In this document: piece by piece, positions 43,101-50,935 of the stretch
How positions within the stretch are numbered: the stretch's first letter is position 1
Layout of the letters: every line of letters starts with the position of its first letter
Assembly (NCBI RefSeq): GCF_026339955.1
Contig: NZ_JAPEPW010000001.1
Span: forward strand, 3,126,501 to 3,190,500
DNA from: Streptomyces sp. NBC_01549
GTDB lineage: Bacteria; Actinomycetota; Actinomycetes; Streptomycetales; Streptomycetaceae
Direction: 5' to 3'
Length of the DNA stretch: 64,000 bases
Translations under genes and position numbers: made by a program
Notes under the pieces: generated by a model
The model's input: only the letters and a program-made list of their open reading frames with translations
Databases searched by the model: none
What the model was told of the DNA's origin: nothing

Positions 43101-44264
43101 CGCCGCGAGGTGGTGGAGCACCTGGTTGGCCTCGGGCCACAGCTGTCCGGCGTCGTCGGCGGCGAGCTTGGAGAGCTCGCCGCGCAGCTGGTCGAGGGGC
43201 CCGCGCAGGGACTGGCCGAGCACGGAGAGGAGCTGCTCGTGCCGGGCGGTCAGGGCCTCGTAGCGGTCCTTCTCGCGCTCGCCGAGCGCCGCGTACCGCT
43301 CGTCGCCCGCGGCGATTTCCTCCTCGTGCTGCTCACGCACCTCGGCGAGCTCGGCGGCGTGCCGCTCGCGCAGCTCCTCCAGCTCCGCCGCGTGCTCCTC
43401 GCCGATCCGCTCGATGTCTTCCGCGTGCCGGGTGGCCTCGGCGTCCTTCTCCTCGATGAGAGTGTCGTACGGCCGCCGGTCGGTGAAGGTCATCACGGCG
43501 CCGACGAGCTGGTCCCCGTCGCGCACCGGAGCGGTCGTCAGATCGACCGGCACCTGGTCCCCGGACTTGGACCACAACACCTGCCCGCGCACCCGGTGCT
43601 TCCGCCCGGAGCGCAGGGTGTCGGCGAGCGGGGACTCCTCGTACGCGAAGGGCTCGCCGTCCGCGCGCGAGTGGAGGATGAGGGCGTGCAGGTCCTGGCC
43701 GCCGAGATCACTGGCCCGGTATCCCAGTATCTGAGCGGCCGCCGGATTGACGAGGACGACCCGTCCCTCCGTGTCCGTGCCCACGACACCCTCGGCCGCC
43801 GCGCGCAGGATCATCTCGGTCTGTCGTTGCGAACGCGCGAGTTCGGCCTCGGTGTCGACGGTGCCTGACAGATCGCGTACGACGAGCATGAGCAGCTCGT
43901 CAGGGGTGGGGCCGTAACTGTCGTAGGCCTGCTGGCCGTTCTCCAGATTCGCACTGGTGACCTCGACCGGGAACTCGCTGCCGTCGGTCCGCCGCGCGAT
44001 CATCCTGGTCGGCTTGGTCCGCCCGCGCTGGTCGATCGTGTCGGGCCGCCGCATGGACCCGGGGATCAGCCGCGAGTCGAACTGCGGCAGCAGATCGAGC
44101 AGCCCCCGGCCCACCAGAGCCGTACCCGGGGCCTCGAAGGCCTCCAGGGCGATGGTGTTGGCGTTGACGACCGTGCCATTGGCGTTGACCAGCACCAACG
44201 CATCAGGCAGCGCGTCCAGTATGGCTGCGAGGCGAGCAGCGCCTCGGGATGGCCTGCTGCTCAC
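40122..44264 (-). CDS. Giant hybrid PAS sensor with degenerate kinase and two receiver-like domains
   Basis: Cytosolic protein of 1380 residues. Order: PAS 1 (about 10-130), PAS 2 (about 150-270, VLVNPAAAQILGY), a Glu-rich coiled coil (275-340), a kinase core, a long Pro/Ala/Arg-rich linker (about 550-1130), then two receiver-like domains. The phospho-acceptor box SHELRTPL reads GQSLRGPL (Gln351), the N box lacks its Asn (ALAHLIADVAG) and the G1 DxGxG is absent. Receiver 1 has FVDPL (Asp1196); receiver 2 has LIEEH and VVMDLM (Asp1307) but ER where the Lys is expected. Probably a scaffold or phosphate-independent sensor. No partner gene is adjacent. Confidence 0.82.
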   Translation of the reverse strand: MSSRPSRGAARLAAILDALPDALVLVNANGTVVNANTIALEAFEAPGTALVGRGLLDLLPQFDSRLIPGSMRRPDTIDQRGRTKPTRMIARRTDGSEFPVEVTSANLENGQQAYDSYGPTPDELLMLVVRDLSGTVDTEAELARSQRQTEMILRAAAEGVVGTDTEGRVVLVNPAAAQILGYRASDLGGQDLHALILHSRADGEPFAYEESPLADTLRSGRKHRVRGQVLWSKSGDQVPVDLTTAPVRDGDQLVGAVMTFTDRRPYDTLIEEKDAEATRHAEDIERIGEEHAAELEELRERHAAELAEVREQHEEEIAAGDERYAALGEREKDRYEALTARHEQLLSVLGQSLRGPLDQLRGELSKLAADDAGQLWPEANQVLHHLAAGYSRITTLVDNVLGYQRLDAGAEQIVRTNVMLDAVVAAGVDGAVELIGPGRVQFAVHAPPIEAEVDPQRLAQALAHLIADVAGVDATGNAPVSAGGYMDNTVVVAAAQRGEVVRIEVRGPYTGGDPVHEPIVRGIVRAHGGVLQTHEVPGMSGSAFVLEVPIGDGAGAMAPQAPVSTGAEIALPEQASHQSGGNQGGGRRRARRSSVDAFLESEVATAEPAAVEGGASAPTGRRRRRTAAEQEAAEVSVPAQAEGPGDDGGAVATGRRRGRPSPVEGADGDDAEGVSEGAVVMAAEHAAGTAAVGTGLGGTVPPQGVPVASPQGVPVPSGRRARRNGEQHALPPALPAAPSAPSAPGTPGAPETVPAEGAGAQPTGRRRRALAAAAERAAAQEGSSRTVFALPPAEADRSPEYIQAEQAQQAQRAQQQLLEQAGDAVGAVAGHDQGDEGRHDGMLHDPADDHTPPQPHPVAAPSGLRTRQAPAPAPARPNAAAVPPQGVPVPAAPAPGAPAQAVPAQAPAPWPAPNADDTSGVGTPMPPGVPVAPGTPVPPGTPVPPGASTAAAARQAQPQAQAPALGAPLPPEQPARPKPQSRPSAQPRVAQPLPAEAAAPIDPNSTQGRAFSVRTLGQGVPFSRQTAPNQPGAVPAQAQALQSATPPPHQTNGSGRRRKLGTPPEPASERPETTARSHPQAGQSATAPGSRLAGATDGAGRSYAIGAPDKNADEGPEPLDGPGGAVEVADQPQPRPVDDELPPEPLDNPRRLLVWPAPDVTTQQALSDRGYRPVIVHSREEVDAQIAAFPAALFVDPLTGPITRTALQSLRQAAVAAEVPVLVTAGLGQATREAAYGADPAVLLKALAPRDSEQHPPRVLLIEEHAEIALALTSTLERRGMQVARASTDEDAVTLASQMRPNLVVMDLMQVRRRRAGIVDWLRANGQLNRTPLVVYTAAVDQAELPRLAAGESVLFLAERSTSVEVQERIVDLLARIGTN

Positions 44265-44468
44265 GAGACGCTTCCTCCCTGTTACCGCACCTTGCCGACC
44301 GCGAGGGCCATCTTGCCAACCTGCCCGCAGCGTGTCACGCGAGGGAGTCTACGGGCAGAGGTTGCGCTCGCGACGCCGGATGAGAGGGAGGTCGCACGCA
44401 GAACAACGGAAGAACCTGTGACCGCGCATTTCGCCCCTTCTCTCTTCCTACCCCGCCGAACCATGGTG

Positions 44469-44966
44469 TCACCATGACCGAGCCGTGCCGCGGCTGTGGG
44501 CGGAGCCCGGGAGTAGGGGCACGAGGGCGTCCCAGCGCGCGATCTGGCAGCCGTTCGCCCGGTCGAACCGCGCGTCGACGGGCCGCCCGGCCCAGGTCCC
44601 GGTCACATGGGCGGTGGCCGGACCGCCGTACATCATCGTGCACATCGTGCCGGGCGCCACGGGGGCGAAGGGGCCCTTGCCCCAGGTGGTCCGCCGGTCC
44701 AGCGTCGCGCACGCCTTGCCCGCGTCCGGGTGACTGCCGCCACCGGGATGACACCGCAGTTCGTACGTCCCGTCGCCGCCCTCCGTGTGGTGGACGGTCA
44801 CGGTCAGCCGGTCCCCGGAATCCTCGCCGCGGGCCGGCGGAGGCATCAGGCTCAGGGAGGCCGGTTCCGCGCGGACGGCTCCGGCCTGGGCGACGGCGGG
44901 CATGGAGGGCACGGCGGACAGTGCCGCGACGGACGCGGCGGCGGTGAGGACGAGACGATGCAACAT
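44469..44966 (-). CDS. Subtilisin inhibitor-like (SSI family) secreted protein
   Basis: Secreted protease inhibitor homologue, 165 residues. The signal peptide ends near AVA (about residue 26). The SSI fold is recognised from ELRCHPGGGSHPDAGKAC (first disulfide pair), TMCTMMYGGPATAHVTGTW (reactive loop and third Cys) and RANGCQIARW (fourth Cys). The expected P1 site falls in CTM-MY, a Met as in classic subtilisin inhibitors. The usual TGxVFxF end is replaced by a diverged Gly/Ser/Arg tail. Family members block extracellular serine proteases and can be transglutaminase substrates. Confidence 0.82.
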   Translation of the reverse strand: MLHRLVLTAAASVAALSAVPSMPAVAQAGAVRAEPASLSLMPPPARGEDSGDRLTVTVHHTEGGDGTYELRCHPGGGSHPDAGKACATLDRRTTWGKGPFAPVAPGTMCTMMYGGPATAHVTGTWAGRPVDARFDRANGCQIARWDALVPLLPGSAHSRGTARSW

Positions 44967-45267
44967 GACCTGACTAACGCGAGGGGGCCTGAGCGGTTGC
45001 GCGCGACCGACGCCCGCGCTCCACGGGACCCTTGCCCCCGCGCCTCCGCGGGACCCCGGTACTCCGCACCTCCGCGGCACCCCGGCACTCCCATCCCGCC
45101 TCTCCGGGCCTCCGGCTCCTCACCACTCCGGGGCCACGGCGCTCCGACTCCTCATGGCTTTGCTCTGTGGCCCGACTGCCTAGTACCGTGGGAACCGATT
45201 GGTGACAGCCCACCCGGCTGTGTCATCATCTGCACGCACCACTCGCGCTCGCGCGGACGGTTGTGCT

Positions 45268-45358
45268 GGAGGCGTCGCCTAGTCCGGTCTATGGCGCCGC
45301 ACTGCTAATGCGGTTTGGGCCTTAAAGCCCATCGAGGGTTCAAATCCCTCCGCCTCCG
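45268..45358 (+). tRNA. tRNA-Ser (anticodon GCT)
   Basis: Complete cloverleaf with long variable arm. Acceptor GGAGGCG pairs with CGCCTCC (45351-45357); anticodon stem CCGCA/TGCGG encloses CTGCTAA with GCT at 45304-45306; T arm GAGGG-TTCAAAT-CCCTC. CCA not encoded. It reads AGC/AGU. Confidence 0.96.
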
Positions 45359-45367
45359 CCGCAAGAT

Positions 45368-45401
45368 CCGAAGCCCCGGTCCACCTGGACCGGGGCTTCG
45401 G
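45368..45401 (+). terminator. Terminator hairpin after tRNA-Ser(GCU)
   Basis: CCGAAGCCCCGGTCCA (45368-45383) and TGGACCGGGGCTTCGG (45386-45401) are perfectly complementary, ten bases after the tRNA. Confidence 0.85.
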
Positions 45402-45552
45402 CGTTGCGACCCTCCGGAGCGCGTTTGCCCAGCTCACAAGGGGTGCGGCAAACGGATTTCACATGGCGGCGGCAGTCATGTAATGTTCTTCCTGTCGCCG
45501 CGAGCGGGCCGAAAGCCCGGGAAGCGGGACGAAGTAGGAAACAACAGAACAA

Positions 45553-45625
45553 GCACTCGTAGCTTAACGGATAGAGCATCTGACTACGGATCAGAAGGTT
45601 GCAGGTTCGAATCCTGCCGAGTGCA
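45553..45625 (+). tRNA. tRNA-Arg (anticodon ACG), AICE attachment gene
   Basis: Complete 73-base cloverleaf: acceptor GCACTCG with CGAGTGC (45618-45624), anticodon stem TCTGA/TCAGA, loop CTACGGA with ACG at 45586-45588, T arm GCAGG-TTCGAAT-CCTGC. The 3' half from the anticodon loop on is duplicated at 58044-58090, marking it as the integration target of the 12.46-kb element. The tRNA remains intact after integration. Confidence 0.96.
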
Positions 45626-45630
45626 CACAG
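45584..45630 (+). repeat. attL, 47-bp core
   Basis: Begins at the anticodon loop of tRNA-Arg and ends 5 bases past it (…GTGCACACAG). Identical over all 47 bases to 58044-58090; flanking bases differ on both sides. Confidence 0.95.
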
Positions 45631-45633
45631 CTC

Positions 45634-45666
45634 AAAGGCCCCCCGGGATCATCCCAGGGGGCCTTT
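45634..45666 (+). terminator. Hairpin inside the left end of the AICE
   Basis: AAAGGCCCCC (45634-45643) pairs with GGGGGCCTTT at the far end (45657-45666), with GGGAT/ATCCC pairing inside. It gives tRNA-Arg a new terminator, supplied by the element. Confidence 0.75.
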
Positions 45667-45688
45667 GACATCAACCGCTGACATCAAC
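45666..45688 (+). repeat. Candidate integrase arm sites, left (2 x TGACATCAAC)
   Basis: TGACATCAAC at 45666-45675 and 45679-45688, 13-bp period, 36 bp inside attL. The same pair with the same period and orientation recurs near attR. Confidence 0.7.
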
Positions 45689-45705
45689 GCGGCCAGAAAC
45701 GCCGA

Positions 45706-46986
45706 TCACTTCTCGGTGCCCGGCTCCTGCTCGTCGTCTGATTCCTCCTCCGAGTCGTCCAGTTTCAGGGCGTCGTCCATCCGGTCGGCGGCAGCCTTGA
45801 GCGTCGTGCTCATGACGTGCGCGTAGGTGTCGAGCGTCATCGTGATCGTGCTGTGGCCGAGAGTTTCCATGATCGTGCGAGCGTCCACGCCTTGAGCGAG
45901 CAGGAGCGACGCGCAGGTGTGCCGAAGATCGTGAACGCGCACGCGTCGTACGCCGGCGTCCCGGCACAGGATGGTGAGCATCCGGTTCAGGCTGCGGGGG
46001 TCCGTGACGCGGCCGGTCGCCGTCGTGAAGATCAGCCCGTCCGGGTGCCCCGGGGCAGGCTGCCACTTTTTCCCCGCAACCGTGCGTTCCCGCTCCTGCT
46101 GGGCTCGGTGCTGCGTGAGTGCCCGCATGCAGTGCTTTGGGAGGGACACCGTGCGAATGGAGCGCATGGTTTTGGGACTGCCGAAGATCAGCTCACGCCG
46201 GATGCGCTGTACGTTCCGGCGGACGCGGAGCTGACCGTTCGTGAGGTCGACGTCCGACCAGGTTAGGGCGAGCGCCTCGCCCCGCCGCAGGCCCGTGGAC
46301 ACGAGTAGCAGCCACAGGGCGTAGAGGCGGTGGGAACGGGCGGTCTTGAGCATGAGGCGAGCCTCTGCGGCGTCCAGCGGACGCACCTCCTTGCGGGTGA
46401 CGGTGGGGGTTTCCACGATCCGCGCGACGTTCCGCGCGATCAGTTCCTCCCGGATCGCCTGCTGGAGCGAGGACCGGAGGACGGCGTGGATGTACTGGAC
46501 GGTCCGGGCGGACGGACGGCGCTTGCAGCAGCGGCCCACGGCGCAGCACGAACGCTTGTCCTCGGGGCGCTCCTGGTCCGCGCCGCGCAGGCAGCACAGG
46601 CAGGAGTCCTTGAACTCCCCCAGGAACCGGCGCACGTCCGCCGGCGACAACCGGTTCAGCCGCTTCTTGCCGAGGGCGGGGCGGATGTACAGGCGGGTCA
46701 AACCCTCGTAACTGTTCAGCGTGGACGGCTTGAGCCGCTGCGGCGCGATGGTGGCGAGCCAGTAGGTGAGGTAGTCCCCGAACGCCATCGTGGACTCCGC
46801 GGCAGGGATGCCCTGGCGGGTCTTCTCCTGCAACTCCGTGAGCTTGTCAGCCACTTCCTTGCGGGTCTTGCCGTAGACGAACTTCCGGGTGCGGGTCCCG
46901 TCCGGGCGGTAGACGTAGGCAGCGGCGTGATACCTGCCGTCCGCACGCTTGCTGATCGTTCCCTCACCGTTGGCGCGCTTGGCCAT
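45706..46986 (-). CDS. int: AICE tyrosine integrase
   Basis: Site-specific recombinase of 426 residues that integrates and, with Xis, excises the element at tRNA-Arg. The arm-binding domain starts at the N-terminus (NGEGTISKRADGRYHAAAYV), the core-binding domain (about 70-190) has a Cys-rich insert (SCLCCLRG, SCCAVGRCC) common in Streptomyces integrases, and the catalytic domain keeps Arg (TGLRRGE), His352-x-x-Arg355 (HDLRH), His378 (LGHS) and Tyr388 (LDTYAHV). The C-terminus is acidic. Its ATG overlaps the xis stop (TGATG), so both are co-translated. Confidence 0.95.
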   Translation of the reverse strand: MAKRANGEGTISKRADGRYHAAAYVYRPDGTRTRKFVYGKTRKEVADKLTELQEKTRQGIPAAESTMAFGDYLTYWLATIAPQRLKPSTLNSYEGLTRLYIRPALGKKRLNRLSPADVRRFLGEFKDSCLCCLRGADQERPEDKRSCCAVGRCCKRRPSARTVQYIHAVLRSSLQQAIREELIARNVARIVETPTVTRKEVRPLDAAEARLMLKTARSHRLYALWLLLVSTGLRRGEALALTWSDVDLTNGQLRVRRNVQRIRRELIFGSPKTMRSIRTVSLPKHCMRALTQHRAQQERERTVAGKKWQPAPGHPDGLIFTTATGRVTDPRSLNRMLTILCRDAGVRRVRVHDLRHTCASLLLAQGVDARTIMETLGHSTITMTLDTYAHVMSTTLKAAADRMDDALKLDDSEEESDDEQEPGTEK

Positions 46987-47183
46987 CAGTCGCTCTCCTC
47001 AATGCGGTTGCGCATGTACTGGCGTACGGCGTCGACCGGGACGCGGCGAGCGCGGCCGGACGTGAAGCTTGCGAGCTGTTTCGAGCGAATGAGGTCGTAG
47101 ACCTTGCTGCGGCTGAGGCGCAGGGCGGTCATGACCTCGGGGACCTTGAGTGCCTCGTGGCTTGGGGGCATGGCGGTGGTCAT
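46986..47183 (-). CDS. xis: AICE excisionase (MerR-like helix-turn-helix)
   Basis: Small DNA-binding protein of 65 residues, the Xis partner of the integrase. The winged-helix motif is clear: VPEVMTALRLSRSKVYDLIR followed by SGRARRVPVDAVRQYM. GGGAG lies eight bases before the ATG at 47181-47183. Its stop overlaps the int start. The 163-bp dyad region lies immediately upstream, where its promoter must also be. Confidence 0.9.
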   Translation of the reverse strand: MTTAMPPSHEALKVPEVMTALRLSRSKVYDLIRSKQLASFTSGRARRVPVDAVRQYMRNRIEESD

Positions 47184-47245
47184 GCAGGGATCTCCCTGGG
47201 GTGAGGGGAGGGCGGTCCGGGGTGTGGTTGGCGTCACAATGCTGT

Positions 47246-47408
47246 GGGTCGCGGCCCATCGCGACCCAAGGCTGTGACCTGCGGTTTTGTCCCACTGTTG
47301 CGCGGCCCATCGCGGCCCACGCCCCGTGTGGGGTGGGCCGCGATGGGGCGTAGTGGAGTGTGGGAAAACCGCAGGTCAGGGATGGTGGGCCGCGATGGGC
47401 CGCGACCC
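47246..47408. repeat. 163-bp nested dyad with four GGCCCATCGCG-type iterons, candidate origin
   Basis: Symmetric about 47327: iterons GCGGCCCATCGCG at 47251-47263 and 47302-47314 (forward), CGCGATGGGGCG at 47339-47350 and CGCGATGGGCCGC from 47391 (inverted); GACCTGCGGTTTT (47276-47288) opposite AAAACCGCAGGTC (47365-47377); a small GC hairpin in the centre. The outer 22-bp repeats (47246-47267 and 47387-47408) match as inverted copies at 21 of 22 positions. It lies between the rep-type helicase gene and xis. Confidence 0.8.
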
Positions 47409-47422
47409 GGCAAATTGTGGGC

Positions 47423-48820
47423 TCAACCGCTGACGGCGATGCCGTTGTACGTCGCGATCCGTTCGCCCGACGGGGCACGGGGACGCGTGCGGTTGAGCTG
47501 GGGGATGACGGACAGGAGGTTGCGGCCGAACACCTGCTTCGTGCCGGCGCGGACTCCGTTGTCCTCCGCCCATTCCCGCCAGACGGCCCACAGATCGTCC
47601 ACGGGAACCGTGCACGTCGGGCCGGTGGTGCAGCGCTCGCGTACAAACGCGCTGGTGGGGGACGCGGTCTCACGCATGGTGGTGACCGCGTCGCGGCTGG
47701 AGACGGGTTCCGTGATCCGGCGGGTGCGCTGGAGTCGGGCGAGCCCTTCCAATGCCCAGTTGAGGATGCCGGGCATCTCGGCAATGAGGCGGTCGGTGAG
47801 GGTGGGATCTTCCCTGCCCAGCCACGAGACCCGCATGCTAAGCAGGACGAACCGGTTGGCGATGACCCCGGAGGAGTCGCCGAAGTGCGGCAGTTCGTTG
47901 GACAGGATCATCAGCCGGGAGGGCAGTTTCCCGGTCCACTGCTCGCGGTACTTGCGGTCGACATCGATCGTGTCGTCACCCGAGATGGTCAACAGCCGCT
48001 CCACGACCTGACTGTTGTCGTTGCCGGACAGCCGAGCGTCGGAGATGACCGCCAGCGACTTGCCGACCAGAGTCGACAGACCGAAGTTCGTCCCCAGCCC
48101 TGCCAGCGTGGGCCCAGCAAGGTTCTCTTTGCCGACCAGCGCTTTCAGCACCCGTGCGATGGTGCCCTTGCCCGAGCGGGAGGGGCCGACCATGAGCAGG
48201 ATCTTCTGTAGGTCGGTGCGTCCGGACAGGATGTAGCCGAACCACTCCTGTAGTGCGGTGATCGCGTCGGGGTCGTCAGGCCAGACCTCGGACAGGAAGT
48301 GTTCCCATTCCGGCGCCGTGGCGACGGGGTCGTAGGCGAACGGGACGGACACGAGGTTGAAGAAGTCGGGGGTGTGCGGCAGCAGCGCGCGGTCACGGAT
48401 CCGGAGCAGGCCGTTGGCACACGCCACGATCGGACCGCCGTCCGGCTCGCTCGCGCCGGCGCCGTCGAGCCACGCGGGCGCGTCGGTGTCGGTCGGCAGG
48501 AGCGTGATGGCTCCGAGGGCGTCCAGCAGATTGCTGATCTTCTGCTTGGTCGGTGCCCAGTCGCGTTCCTCGGTCTCGTCGTCCTTGGCGGGCACCCGGT
48601 AGATGGCGTGCTCAAGCCGCTCGTACATGTGGGCGCGTACCTGTGCTTCGTCGATCTCGCGCCAACAGGTGCCGTTCCAGCGCATCCAGGATGCGCGCCA
48701 GCGTCGGCAGATGAGCTGTCCGCCCTCGGTCTGCCAGTCGGGCAGCAGGCGGCGGGCAACGGCCATGGGGTGGGACGGCGCGGGGAGTTCCTCGGTCTCG
48801 GGGGCGGGGCGGTCCGTCAT
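47423..48820 (-). CDS. AICE replication helicase (P4-type, DUF5906/SF3-like)
   Basis: Replication protein of 465 residues with the D5-N/P4 C-terminal helicase layout. The N-terminal region (about 20-190) carries CRRWRASWMRWNGTCW. Walker A is GPSRSGKGTI (about 212-221), Walker B region TLVGKSLAVISDARL, then the SF3 sensor LMILSNELPHFGDSSG with the Asn, and RFVLLSMRVSWLGREDP. A helical C-terminal domain follows. It probably unwinds the element's origin together with the Prim-Pol protein. The ATG overlaps the upstream stop (ATGA). Confidence 0.87.
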   Translation of the reverse strand: MTDRPAPETEELPAPSHPMAVARRLLPDWQTEGGQLICRRWRASWMRWNGTCWREIDEAQVRAHMYERLEHAIYRVPAKDDETEERDWAPTKQKISNLLDALGAITLLPTDTDAPAWLDGAGASEPDGGPIVACANGLLRIRDRALLPHTPDFFNLVSVPFAYDPVATAPEWEHFLSEVWPDDPDAITALQEWFGYILSGRTDLQKILLMVGPSRSGKGTIARVLKALVGKENLAGPTLAGLGTNFGLSTLVGKSLAVISDARLSGNDNSQVVERLLTISGDDTIDVDRKYREQWTGKLPSRLMILSNELPHFGDSSGVIANRFVLLSMRVSWLGREDPTLTDRLIAEMPGILNWALEGLARLQRTRRITEPVSSRDAVTTMRETASPTSAFVRERCTTGPTCTVPVDDLWAVWREWAEDNGVRAGTKQVFGRNLLSVIPQLNRTRPRAPSGERIATYNGIAVSG

Positions 48821-49170
48821 GCGGTGTCCCTCCCTTCCTGGGGGCTGCGGAGCGGGCAGACGTCTCGGTGGGCGGTGTGGTTGGCGATCAGGGCCAGGAC
48901 GCGGGTCCGGCCGAACGCCCGGCGGTTCCATCCGCACAGGCACCGAGACGACGCGGACGGGGTGGCCCCGTACGGGGCGCAGATGTGGAGCCACGCGACG
49001 GGGTAGCGGCCGTCTCCGGTCTGCGGGTCAGGGCGAACGGCAATGGGGACGCCTTCGGCGACGTCCTTCGGCTCGCCCACGGCCGTCCGTGCCGCAGCCT
49101 CGTCGGCGTGCTGCTGGCCGTTCGGGGTGGCAGTGATGCTCTTCAGAGGGGGACGGGAGGGGGCGGTCAT
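48817..49170 (-). CDS. Small Cys/His protein of the AICE replication block
   Basis: Protein of 117 residues, unrecognised. The C-terminal half has a compact Cys/His set (WLHICAPYG, SRCLCGWNRR, ANHTAHRDVCPL) that could bind zinc. The N-terminal half is polar and probably flexible. It overlaps by 4 bases with both neighbours (Prim-Pol upstream, helicase downstream), so it is co-translated with the replication proteins and likely works with them. Confidence 0.75.
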   Translation of the reverse strand: MTAPSRPPLKSITATPNGQQHADEAAARTAVGEPKDVAEGVPIAVRPDPQTGDGRYPVAWLHICAPYGATPSASSRCLCGWNRRAFGRTRVLALIANHTAHRDVCPLRSPQEGRDTA

Positions 49171-50081
49171 GCCGCGTCCCGCCGGCGCTGGTTGTGGGCG
49201 ATGGACCAGTTGAGGGCGCTGCGGAGGGTGGCGCGGCACTGGGACGGCGGCAGTCCCACCGCCTCGCCGGCCTCCTGAAGAGCCTGCTCTACCTCGTGCC
49301 GGGGGAGGTCGCCCCACGCGATGAAGCGCCCCATGGCTCGCGCCGCCCGGAACAACCTCGCCTCGCGCTGGCCGAGTTGGGCCCCGGAGACGTTGCGGAC
49401 TTCACTGCCGAGCGCTGTGTCAGCGTATCGGCGGGATTGTGCCGTTACGGGCGCTGAGGGGGCCTGTACGGGCTTGGGGGCCGGTTTCAGGATGCTCAGC
49501 AGCCACGAGGGCAAAGGGGTCGCCACGGGGCCGCTGATGGCTTCGTAGGGTCCGGCGGGGGTGATGCTGCACGTGGCGACGACGTACCCGCCCCACGCGC
49601 GGGTGTCGACCAACGGCGCGATCGTTCCTGCCGTGTTGGCCAGCCGCACCCCGGACGGCGCCGCGAAGTACAGGTGCCATCCGCCGCTCGCGGTCCGCGT
49701 CCGGTAGGTATCGGGGACGGCGTGACCGGTGCGCTCGCAGAGCGCCCCGAAGGTCGTCGCGCCGTCAGGCGCGTCCCCATTGCTGTTGTCCTTGGGCATG
49801 TCAAGGTCGACGACCAGCAGCCCGGAAGGACCGGTGGCGATACCGACGTTGAACGGGCCCTGCGACCAAGTGGCGCGGATGCGGTCGGGGTCGGTCGTCG
49901 CGCGCTGCTCCCATTTGCGGTGGCCTGCCTCGCATGCTCCGGTGCGCGGGCAGGTGGCCTCTCCGTGGAGGGCGGGGCGCTTGGTGCCGGGACGGAGCGG
50001 GAAGACGTGCCAGCCGCGGCCGGCAGCGTTCAGCGCGGCGGCGAGTAAGGCCTCTCGCCGGTTGTCGGTCGGTTGGGTCAT
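49167..50081 (-). CDS. AICE bifunctional DNA primase/polymerase (Prim-Pol)
   Basis: Replication primase of 304 residues with the AEP domain. Motifs: GWHVFPLRPGTKRPAL, a Cys/His pair (CPRTGACEAGH), the metal site LLVVDLDMPKD (Asp-x-Asp), SGGWHLYFAAP and RAWGGYVVAT. The C-terminal helical part (LFRAARAMGRFIAWGDLPRHEVEQAL) resembles primase small domains. Together with the helicase two genes downstream it replaces the single RepSA/RepAM-type protein of other AICEs. GGAGG lies eight bases before the ATG. Confidence 0.88.
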   Translation of the reverse strand: MTQPTDNRREALLAAALNAAGRGWHVFPLRPGTKRPALHGEATCPRTGACEAGHRKWEQRATTDPDRIRATWSQGPFNVGIATGPSGLLVVDLDMPKDNSNGDAPDGATTFGALCERTGHAVPDTYRTRTASGGWHLYFAAPSGVRLANTAGTIAPLVDTRAWGGYVVATCSITPAGPYEAISGPVATPLPSWLLSILKPAPKPVQAPSAPVTAQSRRYADTALGSEVRNVSGAQLGQREARLFRAARAMGRFIAWGDLPRHEVEQALQEAGEAVGLPPSQCRATLRSALNWSIAHNQRRRDAA

Positions 50082-50166
50082 GCTGGAGACCTCCACAGGT
50101 CTGTTGAAGGCTGGTGGACAAGGGCGGCCCATGGCTTTGGCGAGACGGGGGCCGCCCTTGGCGTAG

Positions 50167-50364
50167 CTACTGGTTCTTGGCCTGGTGGTCGGTGATGGCG
50201 TGCTGCCGGGCGACGGATGCCGCGACGGCGGCGATGTTGCGCGGGTCGTCGACGACGGTGTTGTAGCCGTCCCTGTTGCAGTGCTCCCAGACGGCCAGGG
50301 CGATGGCTTCCATGAGGGGGTCTCCGTCGGTCCAGACGGCGGGCTTCGTTGCGGGCGCGGTCAT
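50167..50364 (-). CDS. Small AICE protein, unknown
   Basis: Protein of 65 residues, acidic and helical (LMEAIALAVWEHCNRDG, NIAAVAASVARQHAI). No family recognised. The ribosome site AAAGGAAG seven bases before the ATG is excellent, and the gene fits between Prim-Pol and the membrane protein gene in the same direction, so it is likely real. Confidence 0.7.
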   Translation of the reverse strand: MTAPATKPAVWTDGDPLMEAIALAVWEHCNRDGYNTVVDDPRNIAAVAASVARQHAITDHQAKNQ

Positions 50365-50384
50365 GGCTTCCTTTCGAGGGCTGT

Positions 50385-50843
50385 TCAGCCGTGGAAGTGG
50401 TTGCGCTTGAAGACGGCTTTGCGGATGTTGACCGTGGTCCCGTCGCGGTGGCCGCTCGCGCCGAAGACCTGGACGGCGATCCATCCGCCGAAGATGACGG
50501 CGGCGAGGGTGATGAGCTGGGTGATGAGCGCGGTGAGGGCGGCGATGAACGTGGTGAGCAGCAGCAGTCCGCCGCACACAGCGAGGAACCCGACGCCCCC
50601 GAGGGCGACGTTCACCGCCGCGCGCGAGACGGCCGGCTTGGCCGCGACCGGTTCCGGCTGGACGGGGTTGATGGCGTAGCCGGTGACGACGCGGCCGTCC
50701 GGGAGGACGATGCTCGCCACCGCCGGGATGCCGGCGGGCTGCACGGGCAAGAGGGGCGCCGCTTGAACGGGGGCGAGGGGTACGGGTTGGTGGATGGTCA
50801 CGGCCCGTTCGGCGGGCAGGTGGCCGAGGTGTTCCGGGTACAT
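50385..50843 (-). CDS. AICE membrane protein with Pro-rich N-terminus
   Basis: Protein of 152 residues. A Pro/Val-rich N-terminal half (about 1-75) precedes a hydrophobic region of two helices (ALGGVGFLAVCGGLLLLTTFIAALTA and ITLAAVIFGGWIAVQVF, about 80-130) and a basic end (NIRKAVFKRNHFHG). Placed next to traB, it may be a spread (Spd-like) protein involved in plasmid dispersal along the mycelium. Family not recognised. Confidence 0.7.
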   Translation of the reverse strand: MYPEHLGHLPAERAVTIHQPVPLAPVQAAPLLPVQPAGIPAVASIVLPDGRVVTGYAINPVQPEPVAAKPAVSRAAVNVALGGVGFLAVCGGLLLLTTFIAALTALITQLITLAAVIFGGWIAVQVFGASGHRDGTTVNIRKAVFKRNHFHG

Positions 50844-50935
50844 ACGGAATCCCTTCTGGGCATGGGTCGGGGAGGCGGACGCACCCCCTTGCCGGGGGCG
50901 TGTGGAGGGGGTTTTCGGGGGTTGACCTGGGGTGC

